A stretch of 15,664 bases of DNA from Spirogloea muscicola (GCA_009602725.1 WELB01000268.1:115474-131137); one strand, 5' to 3'. Positions 1 through 7,317 are shown, numbered from the stretch's first letter. Numbers and translations: made by a program. The notes: generated by a model from the letters alone, not told the origin.

Positions 1-313
1 TCAAAACATAAAGGTCGGTAATCGATGCCTGAATACTAGATGTCAGATACGAAGCCCTTCTGCCACCAACTAGAGCTCGGCCAGCTTTCTGGTGCAAGGC
101 ATTAGTCTGAGCACGCTGCAAACAGGCCGTAACACGCCGTCGCAAGAAAGACAGATATGCAGCTGGCAAGCCCAACTCAGCCGGAAACACATCTGCACGA
201 CGTGTGTAGCCTAGATTGGCAATGTTTTGGAGGAGGGTGTGGAAACGAGGACCCAGACAACCAAAGACGTCGATTGCCGCTGGCAGGAGCTGATAAATTC
301 TTGTAGGTTCCGT
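1..313 (-). pseudogene. C-terminal fragment of a LINE-type (non-LTR) retrotransposon ORF, running off the window
   Basis: An open minus-strand frame of about 104 codons begins just after an in-frame TGA (complement of 314-316) and leaves the window at base 1. It has no usable start codon. Near its N-terminus it reads LLPAAIDVFG, then an RR pair, then a helix-like stretch ending LQRAQTNALHQKAGRAL. The second LINE remnant in this window (8940-9890) has the same order of motifs: AIDV-G, a long spacer with RR, LQR and AVHARAGRAM. That internal match is my reason for calling both the C-terminal tail domain of one LINE-type ORF class. No reverse transcriptase or nuclease motif lies in this fragment. 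Sequence on the minus strand upstream of the TGA is not recognisably related, so the copy is truncated. I am fairly sure it is retroelement-derived; the clade is not determined. Confidence 0.5.
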
Positions 314-561
314 TCACGACCCGGCAGGTAACAGACAGCTCAGAATTGGGAAAGATATACAAATGCCGAAAGGGCGCCTTCGCACTGGCTTCATATGTCT
401 CGTATTTTAGGGACGTCGGTCCCAGTCAGCAATCCGAGCACGTGGGAGCCGCACGAGGGAGGGCGAGACGCCCACGTGCGCCGTCAAGCCGCCGTCAAGC
501 TGCCGTCGGCGGGCAGGCGCGCAGACGGCGCCGCGAGGGTGAGTAGGTGGGGGGCGGCCGT

Positions 562-710
562 CCGACGCTTTCGGTGTCGTAGCGTCGGGCGGCCTGTATA
601 AAGCATCGGGCGCTCGCGGTCATACCACCATGTGAGCCGGGCCGCATTGTCGGCGACAGACGTCTGGGGGGCGCTACCCGTAATACCCGACGCGCGCTGC
701 TAGCGTCGGG
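562..710 (+). promoter_or_regulatory. TATA-like site flanked by two related GCGTCGGG hairpins
   Basis: TATAAAG lies at 597-603. On its left, CCGACGCT (562-569) pairs with AGCGTCGG (581-588). On its right, CCCGACGC (686-693) pairs with GCGTCGGG (703-710). The 13-mer AGCGTCGGGCGGC occurs at both 581-593 and 702-714. The repeated inverted repeats around a TATA-like core resemble a promoter or LTR remnant. No gene obviously starts downstream on this strand, so function is only inferred. Confidence 0.25.
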
Positions 711-749
711 CGGCACTGATGGGCGGGTCACGGGGCCTCGGGCGTCGGC

Positions 750-849
750 GAGAGAGAGAGGGAGAGGGTGAGAGGGGGGGAGAGAGGGGGCGAGAGAGTG
801 GAGAGAGTGAGAAAGAGGGAGGGAGGGAGGGAGGGAGGGAGAGGAGGGA
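750..849 (+). repeat. Purine-rich microsatellite with six GGG runs (G-quadruplex candidate)
   Basis: The plus strand is almost entirely A and G. At 817-839 six GGG runs are separated by single A residues (817-819, 821-823, 825-827, 829-831, 833-835, 837-839). This is the short-loop pattern expected to fold as a parallel G-quadruplex. The remainder is GA dinucleotide and GGGA repeat. Confidence 0.8.
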
Positions 850-1043
850 GGTCCACGTTGGCATGGGGCGGAGGCGGCAAGGCTGGAGCTTGCGGTGCAG
901 TCTGGGCCCTGCTGTTGCCCCTGTCGTGCGATATCCCGTCGACGCCAATTTATGTCGATCTGACTACTCGATTGGACAGCTGACCTGGCTTGACATGAAA
1001 GTACAATGCAGTGGCCTTGAGTCTTGATGTGCTCCGTTTCGGG

Positions 1044-1073
1044 CCCACGTAGCTCAGTTGGCAGAGTATTCCG
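1044..1073 (+). other. tRNA-like 5' half (D-arm / A box); possible SINE head
   Basis: The segment contains TAGCTCAGTTGGCAGAG, which fits the tRNA A-box and D-arm consensus very well, preceded by about seven bases that could be an acceptor strand. No anticodon arm or T arm follows at tRNA spacing. A weak B-box-like GATTCGAGCC appears near 1182-1192, too far for a tRNA gene. It is best read as a tRNA-derived SINE head or a tRNA fragment, not a functional tRNA gene. Confidence 0.3.
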
Positions 1074-1102
1074 GTTTTTCCCCTTCTTGTCCTATGTTGA
1101 TG

Positions 1103-1157
1103 CTTTTTTGGGCTGGCTTTTCCAGCCCCTATTCTCAATGGGCGAGCACTTTCTTTG
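1103..1157 (+). repeat. Hairpin repeat family, copy 1
   Basis: GGGCTGG (1110-1116) pairs with CCAGCCC (1122-1128) and is followed by CCTATTCTCAATGGGCGAGC. The same hairpin plus a CTATGGGCGAGC-type tail occurs at 9971-10027 (plus) and 11771-11832 (minus), with weaker copies at 11364-11400 and 11873-11925. Confidence 0.5.
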
Positions 1158-1405
1158 ACGGCTGAGTCACACAGTTTCGGATGTGATTCGAGCCGAGGAT
1201 GGGAGACCTCTTCCAGCCCGAAGTCGAGGCAACCGCTATCACAACAACGCGACGCCAACGTAACGGCATCACAACAACGACGCAGCACCGACGCAACGGA
1301 GCGACGACGACAGCGCGACTGCCCAAGCCCACGCGCGACGACAACCATCCGATTGTGGAACGGGCGGCTGGAGCTCACCACCCGGGGACCGAGTAAACCC
1401 CTGGG

Positions 1406-1454
1406 TATTTAAGTTGGCTGCTGAAGCTTGCCGAGCGGACCGCTCGGCAAGCTT
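1406..1454 (+). promoter_or_regulatory. TATA-like box followed by a perfect 31-bp palindrome
   Basis: TATTTAA at 1406-1412 is a plausible TATA box. Starting 12 bp downstream, a 15-nt arm (1424-1438) and its exact reverse complement (1440-1454) flank a single central A (1439), with a HindIII-type AAGCTT at each end. A transcription start 25-30 bp after the TATA box would fall inside this palindrome, so a transcript could begin with or carry a strong 5' hairpin. It may drive the retroelement at 1951 onwards. The palindrome is certain; the promoter role is inferred. Confidence 0.4.
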
Positions 1455-1492
1455 GACCCTCTTGCCCACGCCTGCGCCACCCGCGCCGGTGT

Positions 1493-1613
1493 CCGCGCCT
1501 GCGCCCCGAGAGCGTAGCGCGTAGAGCATACGGCTAGTGGCACCGCGCCTGCGTCCACGCCTGCACTCAGAGAGCGTAGCGCGTAGAGCTTATGGCAGAC
1601 GGCAGCTAGTGGA
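1493..1613 (+). repeat. Imperfect tandem duplication, unit about 60 bp
   Basis: Two units share CGCCTGCG/A..., then GAGAGCGTAGCGCGTAGAGC, then a short variable part, then GGCTAGTGG or GCAGCTAGTGG. The first spans about 1493-1541 and the second about 1555-1613; the second carries a small insertion. Confidence 0.6.
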
Positions 1614-1875
1614 CCTTAGCCTGGACCCGCGTACGACTGCGAGAAGTCTTGGAAGACTCGCGGTGAGCAGCCTTGCATACAGCGCTGCCATCGTCCGTCT
1701 ATCTGTCTCGAGTGAGAGTAGATGTCATTGAATCTGCGGTGTCGCGTGCAGCACTGACATTGTGGTCAAGTACACTGCATCTGTGCTGGAGTCAGTGCAC
1801 CTGCATCTTGCATATCCTTGCATCTTTGGCATCTGGATACGCAAAGCCGAGTTATTCGATCGAGCCGTTATCGGA

Positions 1876-1960
1876 TCATTGTTACAAAAGCCGTGTGACT
1901 ATACCGACTGTTACTTAAGCCGAGGCACTTTCAATCGGTTACTGAAGTCGAGCCCGAGTT
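1876..1960 (+). repeat. Short degenerate tandem repeat, period about 29 bp
   Basis: The core GTTAC-NN-AAG[C/T]CG recurs at 1881, 1910 and 1938 (spacing 29 and 28), with a fourth GTTACAAG at 1958. It lies just upstream of and across the point where the two retroelement arms begin to match, so it may be a regulatory or packaging part of the leader. Confidence 0.4.
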
Positions 1961-2096
1961 ACAAGACCGAGTCCGTTGTAAACCTCTTTGCTTCCCGAGC
2001 CGACTCCGACTCATCTTGCTAGACTCGAGTGATCATCTTTAATGACTTCTTGAAATGCTTTGCTTCTGAGGCTAACGTATCGGCTCTGATTGCTGA

Positions 2097-2899
2097 TTGG
2101 CTGAATCTTCATTGTTGAGGCAACATTGTATGAGATTGCGGTCCGGAAAACTCGTCAATCTGGACGAGTCAAGTAGCACAGATCTGCCTGATACTGATCG
2201 ATCTGCACTTGTGTTACCCGAATCTTCTGCTGCTGCAGATATTCCAACGACCGGAGATTCCCAGCAGCCGGCAGAATTGAAAGCCAAACGCCCTCGCCTC
2301 AGACGCACACACATGGCTTCAGGTGATCACCCGAAAGTCATGGGCATGCCTGACGGGTCCTCGTTGGAAGAAGTCAGACACCGTTTCGTGGCAGAACTCT
2401 GTGAGTTAGACGTGCAGGGTTTTGTGGTTGGACGAGGACAAAGAACGACCTTGTTTGCCAAATACTTTACTGTGCTGCTGGAGCTGTGTACAGAAGGACA
2501 AAAGAAGAAGTGTTGGAAAGTGTTTAGAACACCTCTATCCTTGTCGGCTCCGCCAGCAGAGATTGCGGCAGGTCCTAGTTTGATTGAGGATCGTGTTGAA
2601 GAGATGATGAAACGTATGTCTAAACAGTCTCCAGAGAATTCATGCACTACAAGCAAGAGCTATACAAAATTCAGACATCTTGAAGCTGAACTGTGACCGC
2701 ATGCTACCATAGGTACACCACTCTTATAGAAAAGTCACGGACAAGCATCAGTTCGCAAGATTTAGCAAATCTATTCTTTCGGGTTGTTTCTGGCAAGCCA
2801 TGCATAATGTTCTGGACTTATTGTTGATGCAGGCGCGGCAACTCCACAAATCTCATTTTGACCTGGCCGATGTTTTCCAGGTCATGCTTGAAAGGTAGT
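2097..2899 (+). pseudogene. Gag-like ORF of the plus arm, frameshifted
   Basis: The frame opens at TTG right after an in-frame TGA (2094-2096); the first ATG is at 2130, a codon that is CTG in the other arm. It matches the minus-arm gag (7318-8121) closely up to about residue 180. A 1-nt loss near 2639 then diverts the frame to a stop at 2694-2696, and further 1-nt losses follow near 2690 and 2800. The homologous reading would end at the same TAG (2897-2899) as in the other arm. No Pfam-type gag domain is recognisable to me; the call rests on its place before a CCHC knuckle and protease. It cannot give a full-length product. Confidence 0.6.
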
Positions 2900-3032
2900 C
2901 TGCAGACTTTGTGCTTAAAAGACTCGATGATCGTTTCTCAGGTGCGTCAGCTTCTGACAAGGACAGGAAGGACGATAAAGAAACTCTCGTCAAGAACCAG
3001 GTAACACCAGAGCTCATGTTGCAATACCTGAT

Positions 3033-4590
3033 ATGTCTCAGACAATGACTCAGGCTTCTAAGCAGTATCAACAATGTCCTACTATCACTTGTCACAAGTG
3101 CGGTAAGACTGGTCACATAAAGAGGAACTGTGCTGCATTACACCAGAGTGCGGGAGTCACATGTGGTTTTGCGGACAGGGACCTTCCAAAGGTTATGCCA
3201 TTCATACTGACAGATCTAACATGAATAGACTGGAACAAGATTTTGCACAGCTGACCCAGAAACTGGCTATTTCTGAGGCCGAGGCTGAGACTCGAGCCAA
3301 GTTGGCTGCAGCTGCAGTTGCTCAAGCCACCCAGGACGATGTCGAAGAAGACCTCGATGGGACAGCAAACGAGGATGATTACTCACACCCTGCTGTTATT
3401 GCTGCCACTGCCCCTGAACCAACTGTTGTCAGCAGGAATCCCCTCAAGAGGGGCGAAACTGACCTGCAACAGACAGCACGTGCAGGGAATGCACGTTACC
3501 CCGCAAGCTTTCAAGTCAAGGACGTTACACTGACCAATGAGCCTCGTCTGCCTAAAGCTCGAATAGCTTCAGATGATACGGTTCCTACAGATTGTCAGTT
3601 GTCCAAGGATGTACTGATGAAGCTGCATAGAACACCTGTGCTCAGCTTCCATGACTTAGGTTGGACAAAGGAGAAATTGTGTGCCATACTACTGAAAAGC
3701 CCTGGCACTGACAATCCTCATACGGTTCAAGTTGCAGCCGTTCCAACCATGAATTCTGCTAATCGAATGCAGATCTATCTTGTTCTGGTTCTGTTCCATG
3801 CAGCGGAAGAGAGGCAGAAGACATCCTCTTCGGCTGCTTTCCTCGACAACGCCGAAGGTATTCTGACCGTGGAAGGTACCGCACCACCTCCTGCACTCAT
3901 TGACACAGGTGCCCAGCCAGTACTCCTGGGTCGCAGCATGATTGGTAATTTGCACCTGCAGGCTGGAGATATTGTTCGGAGCAACATGAAGATCAAGACT
4001 GCAGCCGCTGGAACAGATAGCATCATTGGGGTTACCAGGAAACCTCTTTGCATTACCCTATATGCCGATATATCTTCGAAGGAAAGGTCATTGTCTGTTA
4101 TTTGCATGCTGACAAAAGCAGACACATATGATGTTTTGATAGGAACCAAGTTCCTAGTTCCCCTAGAATTTGGTATGGATTTCTACTCAGAGAGAGCTTG
4201 GCATAGGCCAGACTGGAATAATTCTGGTACTGACGCAGTGTCGTTACCTCTTCTTAAGGACCAGTCACACGCCGGACTGCAAGACAATGCTGGCATACCG
4301 GATTCCAATGAGACAGCCCTATCTGATTATATTCCCTTATCACCTCCTGTTACAGGCAAAGGGAAAGGGGAGGCACCAGTAGTTGTTTACCGGAAGAGGG
4401 GTCCTCCAAGAGATATCCCAGATTACAACCCTGGACCTTCTGCTTTGCGCAAGTGCTTGAAGACAGATGGTTTTGCGGATGAGGATTTCGAGGCAATGCT
4501 CGTGGAAGAGAACTCTAGAAAGTACCTGGCCATGTTGCCAGACTGGAGCTGCACGGCGTCTCTACGGGTGAAGGAGGCCTGGTCCTCTAA
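3033..4590 (+). pseudogene. Nucleocapsid-protease ORF of the plus arm, broken by an 85-nt deletion
   Basis: It starts MSQTMTQ at a true ATG and keeps the first knuckle (C-x2-C-x4-H-x4-C). An 85-nt deletion near 3170 then removes most of the second knuckle and shifts the frame. The protease part continues open from 3161 in another frame and is identical in protein sequence to the minus arm until about residue 530 of the latter. The protease active site reads ALIDTGAQ (about 3895-3918) and the later DVLIG motif sits near 4130-4144. The deletion leaves knuckle and protease unlinked, so a proper Gag-Pro fusion cannot be made. The frame stays open to 4867, but beyond about 4590 it merely overlaps the methyltransferase in a different frame. 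Confidence 0.75.
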
Positions 4591-5197
4591 GGTTTTGAAA
4601 CCAGTTTGTATGATCCTGGGACTAATGCCGGACCAGCACAGGATCAACGATTCTATGAAGGGGTCATTCCTTTTGATATTCCCGAGGAGGGTCTTACTGT
4701 GCTGGAGTTATTTGCAGGCTCTGCGACAGGTCTTGCAGGTCTCCTCCGCAGCCGATACCAGATTGCCAGATATATATACGTCGACAATGATCCGGAGGCT
4801 CGTGAGGCGGCTGCCCACCACATCCATATCTTGCAGGAGAGGTACTCGCATCTCCTGTCAGCTGTAACCTTTGAGAGCTGAGATACGACGTTGCCTGTCG
4901 ACATCAAGGACATCAAGCTAGACTACCTCAGCAGGCTTCCTGAGCTCGACCTAGTCATTGCTGGCTTCCCTTGTGAAGGCTTTAACAATGCAGGGTCAGG
5001 TCAAGGTTTTGATCATTCAATTCCGCATTTTTCCCCCCATGATCACGATACTGCTGCATATTTGTAGTAGGCAGAGAAGATACGTGGGTTATATTTTAGA
5101 GAATGTAGAACCTGCCAATGACAAGAGGCAGGCAATGTATGATATTCGCAGGGTGTTCCACGTTTTGGGCCCTTGCGTAATACTTGATGCTGCTAGG
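4591..5197 (+). pseudogene. DNMT3-like C5 cytosine methyltransferase domain of the retroelement, broken
   Basis: C5 methyltransferases transfer a methyl group from S-adenosylmethionine to cytosine in DNA. The frame opens after TAA (4588-4590). Motif I reads VLELFAGSATGL, followed by an acidic YVDNDPEA. Motif IV reads DLVIAGFPCEGFNNAG with the catalytic PC. Motif VI reads ILENVEP, and a DNMT3-type stretch with DKR and VILDAARV (start of motif VIII) ends at the junction. The target-recognition region and motifs IX-X are absent. A TGA (4879-4881, leucine codon in the other arm) and a +1 frameshift between about 5028 and 5064, perhaps in the C6 run, separate motifs I, IV and VI. The family call is firm at the motif level; DNMT3-like rather than DRM-like is a judgement from spacing and the DK...VILDA..V pattern. 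Confidence 0.75.
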
Positions 5198-5203
5198 GTA
5201 GTC
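4924..5203. other. Fold-back junction and 271-nt loop of the inverted duplication
   Basis: The GTAGTC at 5198-5203 is shared by both arms; to the left runs plus-arm methyltransferase sequence, to the right minus-arm sequence. In the plus arm TACCTCAGCAG (4924-4934) is an imperfect inverted match to CTGCTAGGGTA (5190-5200). A 3' end at 5200 could anneal there and copy back up the same strand, giving exactly this structure. The unpaired loop is 4927-5197. Confidence 0.7.
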
Positions 5204-5533
5204 TGGCTTGATGTCCTTGATGTCGCCAGGCAACGTCGTATCCAAGCTCTCAAAGGTTGCAGCTGACAGGAGATGCGAGTACCTCTCCTTCAAGATATGG
5301 ATGTGGTGGGCAGCCGCCTCACGAGCCTCCGGATCATTGTCAATGTATACATATCTGGCAATCTTGTATCGGCTGCGGAGGAGACCTGCAAGACCTGTCG
5401 CAGAGCCTGCAAATAACTCCAGCACAGTAAGACCCTCCTCGGGAATATCAAAAGGAATGACCCCTTCATAGAATCGTTGATCCTGTGCTGGTCCGGCATT
5501 AGTCCCAGGATCATACAAACTGGTTTCAAAACC
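5096..5533 (-). pseudogene. Truncated methyltransferase ORF of the minus arm with an antisense tail
   Basis: The frame opens after a TAA (complement of 5534-5536); the first sense codons read GFETSLYDPG, and there is no ATG near the start, so expression would need a frameshift or fusion from the protease frame. Motif I (VLELFAGSATGL) and the acidic YIDNDPEA are intact, and the leucine codon that is TGA in the plus arm is open here. At 5198 the frame crosses the junction and reads about 33 codons of antisense plus-arm sequence before a stop at about 5096. The catalytic PC motif IV is lacking, so no activity is expected. Confidence 0.7.
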
Positions 5534-7176
5534 TTAGAGGACCAGGCCTCCTTCACCCGTAGAGACGCCGTGCAGCTCCAGTCTGGCAACATGGCCAGGT
5601 ACTTTCTAGAGTTCTCTTCCACGAGCATTGCCTCGAAATCCTCATCCGCAAAACCATCTGTCTTCAAGCACTTGCGCAAAGCAGAAGGTCCAGGGTTGTA
5701 ATCTGGGATATCTCTTGGAGGACCCCTCTTCCGGTAAACAACTACTGGTGCCTCCCCTTTCCCTTTGCCTGTAACAGGAGGTGATAAGGGAATATAATCA
5801 GATAGGGCTGTCTCATTGGAATCCGGTATGCCAGCATTGTCTTGCAGTCCGGCGTGTGACTGGTCCTTAAGAAGAGGTAACGACACTGCGTCAGTACCAG
5901 AATTATTCCAGTCTGGCCTATGCCAAGCTCTCTCTGAGTAGAAATCCATACCAAATTCTAGGGGAACTAGGAACTTGGTTCCTATCAAAACATCATATGT
6001 GTCTGCTTTTGTCAGCATGCAAATAACAGACAATGACCTTTCCTTCGAAGATATATCGGCATATAGGGTAATGCAAAGAGGTTTCCTGGTAACCCCAATG
6101 ATGCTATCTGTTCCAGCGGCTGCAGTCTTGATCTTCATGTTGCTCCGAACAATATCTCCAGCCTGCAGGTGCAAATTACCAATCATGCTGCGACCCAGGA
6201 GTACTGGCTGGGCACCTGTGTCAATGAGTGCAGGAGGTGGTGCGGTACCTTCCACGGTCAGAATGCCTTCGGCGTTGTCGAGGAAAGCAGCCGAAGAGGA
6301 TGTCTTCTGCCTCTCTTCCGCTGCATGGAACAGAACCAGAACAAGATAGATCTGCATTCGATTAGCAGAATTCATGGTTGGAACGGCTGCAACTTGAACC
6401 GTATGAGGATTGTCAGTGCCAGGGCTTTTCAGTAGTATGGCACACAATTTCTCCTTTGTCCAACCTAAGTCATGGAAGCTGAGCACAGGTGTTCTATGCA
6501 GCTTCATCAGTACATCCTTGGACAACTGACAATCTGTAGGAACCGTATCATCTGAAGCTATTCGAGCTTTAGGCAGACGAGGCTCATTGGTCAGTGTAAC
6601 GTCCTTGACTTGAAAGCTTGCGGGGTAACGTGCATTCCCTGCACGTGCTGTCTGTTGCAGGTCAGTTTCGCCCCTCTTGAGGGGATTCCTGCTGACAACA
6701 GTTGGTTCAGGGGCAGTGGCAGCAATAACAGCAGGGTGTGAGTAATCATCCTCGTTTGCTGTCCCATCGAGGTCTTCTTCGACATCGTCCTGGGCGGCTT
6801 GAGCAACTGCAGCTGCAGTCAACTTGGCTCGAGTCTTAGCCTCGGCCTCATAAATAGCCAGTTTCTGGGTCAGCTGTGCAACATCTTGTTCCAGTCTATT
6901 CATGTTAGATCTGTCAGTATGAATGGCGTAATGTTTGGAAGGACCCTGTCCGCTCCCGTTCTTAGCACGGAACTGAGCTGGCAGTTTCTCAGGATTCTTT
7001 TTCCAGCACTGAGCATCACTGTGACCCAACCTTCCACAAAAACCACGTGTGACTCCCGCACTCTGGTGTAACGCAGCACAGTTCCTCTTTATGTGACCAG
7101 TCTTACCGCAGTTGTGACAAGTGATAGTAGGACGTTGTTGATACTGCTTAGAAGCTTGAGTCATTGTCTGAGACAT
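5290..7176 (-). CDS. Nucleocapsid-aspartic protease ORF of the retrotransposon, 628 codons open
   Basis: The start is a true ATG at 7176. Residues 20-33 form a CCHC knuckle (C20, C23, H28, C33). Residues 44-57 are a second one in which the first Cys is Arg44 (C47, H52, C57 kept); the plus arm has Cys at this codon. Residues 90-128 look like a coiled coil, and an acidic stretch follows (131-144). A retroviral-type aspartic protease lies at about 312-410, with catalytic DTGA at 319-322 and DVLIG at 395-399. Such proteases cleave the Gag-Pol polyprotein in the particle. Residues 430-530 are a Pro-rich linker and an unknown domain. The last 75 or so residues overlap the methyltransferase in another frame and are probably not native. 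A gag fragment lies upstream beyond an amber and an opal codon. Transposon origin is near certain; expression is unknown. Confidence 0.85.
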   Translation of the reverse strand: MSQTMTQASKQYQQRPTITCHNCGKTGHIKRNCAALHQSAGVTRGFCGRLGHSDAQCWKKNPEKLPAQFRAKNGSGQGPSKHYAIHTDRSNMNRLEQDVAQLTQKLAIYEAEAKTRAKLTAAAVAQAAQDDVEEDLDGTANEDDYSHPAVIAATAPEPTVVSRNPLKRGETDLQQTARAGNARYPASFQVKDVTLTNEPRLPKARIASDDTVPTDCQLSKDVLMKLHRTPVLSFHDLGWTKEKLCAILLKSPGTDNPHTVQVAAVPTMNSANRMQIYLVLVLFHAAEERQKTSSSAAFLDNAEGILTVEGTAPPPALIDTGAQPVLLGRSMIGNLHLQAGDIVRSNMKIKTAAAGTDSIIGVTRKPLCITLYADISSKERSLSVICMLTKADTYDVLIGTKFLVPLEFGMDFYSERAWHRPDWNNSGTDAVSLPLLKDQSHAGLQDNAGIPDSNETALSDYIPLSPPVTGKGKGEAPVVVYRKRGPPRDIPDYNPGPSALRKCLKTDGFADEDFEAMLVEENSRKYLAMLPDWSCTASLRVKEAWSSKVLKPVCMILGLMPDQHRINDSMKGSFLLIFPRRVLLCWSYLQALRQVLQVSSAADTRLPDMYTLTMIRRLVRRLPTTSIS

Positions 7177-7317
7177 ATCAGGTCATGCAACATGAGCTCT
7201 GGGGTTACCTGGTAGAGATCTCTTGACGAGAGTTTCTTTATCGTCCTTCCCGTCCTTGTCAGAAGCTAACGCACCCGAGAAACGATCATCGAGACTTTTA
7301 AGCGCAAAGTCTGCAGA
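7177..7317 (-). other. In-frame extension between gag amber stop and knuckle ORF
   Basis: Downstream of the gag TAG the same frame stays open, rich in Asp and Lys (DKDGKDDKETLVK). In this arm it stops at a TGA just before the ATG of the next ORF. In the plus arm that codon is ATA, and the local frame there runs straight into MSQTMTQ, although a 7-nt deletion (GATCTCT) upstream breaks its link to gag. Each arm therefore keeps part of a once continuous gag-to-knuckle frame interrupted only by the shared TAG. Confidence 0.55.

Larger units (their letters stand above)
320..1030. other. GC-rich non-coding stretch
   Basis: I see no convincing gene here. Several overlapping open frames exist on both strands, but they are low in complexity (Arg/Gly/Glu or Pro/Ser/Leu runs) and reflect GC richness and the purine tract at 750-849. 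The stretch does contain two GCGTCGGG hairpins, a TATA-like site and the purine tract, listed separately. It could be a decayed promoter or LTR remnant. Confidence 0.5.
1031..1950 (+). other. Non-coding stretch upstream of the inverted retroelement; possible LTR or leader
   Basis: No convincing ORF is present. The stretch holds a tRNA-like A box (about 1044-1073), one copy of the hairpin repeat family (1103-1157), an imperfect CAACGAC-rich tandem (1230-1315), a TATTTAA box with a 31-bp palindrome (1406-1454), and two sets of tandem repeats. It ends where homology between the two retroelement arms begins. Its position and its promoter-like content suit a 5' LTR or leader of the plus-arm element, but no second LTR exists in the window to prove it. 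Confidence 0.35.
1951..4926 (+). repeat. Left arm of a 3-kb inverted repeat
   Basis: This segment is the inverted counterpart of 5198-8270. From 3174 to 4926 paired coordinates sum to 10124 without any indel. Further left the sum rises to 10209 and then 10221, because this arm has lost 85 nt around 3170 and a few smaller pieces. Outside 1951 and 8270 the flanks are unrelated. Confidence 0.95.
1951..5197 (+). mobile_element. Plus arm: decayed methyltransferase-carrying LTR-type retrotransposon, 3' truncated
   Basis: This arm carries, in order, a gag-like ORF, a CCHC knuckle, an aspartic protease and a C5 methyltransferase domain. The order gag-knuckle-protease is that of LTR retrotransposons. 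It contains more of the element than the minus arm does: 4927-5197 (methyltransferase motif IV onwards) has no counterpart in the other arm. It is also the more damaged copy, with frameshifts in gag, an 85-nt deletion in the knuckle region, a nonsense codon and a frameshift in the methyltransferase. No reverse transcriptase, RNase H, integrase or 3' LTR is present. Confidence 0.8.

Noticed and set aside
719-1027. Open frame of 102 codons rich in Gly, Arg and Glu
   Set aside because: It is the translation of the purine microsatellite; no domain, and equally long frames exist on the other strand.
1044-1192. A functional tRNA gene at the A-box match
   Set aside because: No anticodon arm or T arm follows at the right spacing; the B-box-like sequence is about 130 bp away.
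4653-4916. Antisense open frames inside the methyltransferase and protease regions (also 3775-4149 and mirror copies at 5208-5471 and 5975-6349)
   Set aside because: They are shadows of the retroelement frames, preserved only because the arms are nearly identical; none has a recognisable domain.
4958-5266. Separate 102-codon gene on the plus strand
   Set aside because: Its middle is methyltransferase motif VI in a shifted frame; its start is out-of-frame motif IV sequence and its end is antisense minus-arm sequence.
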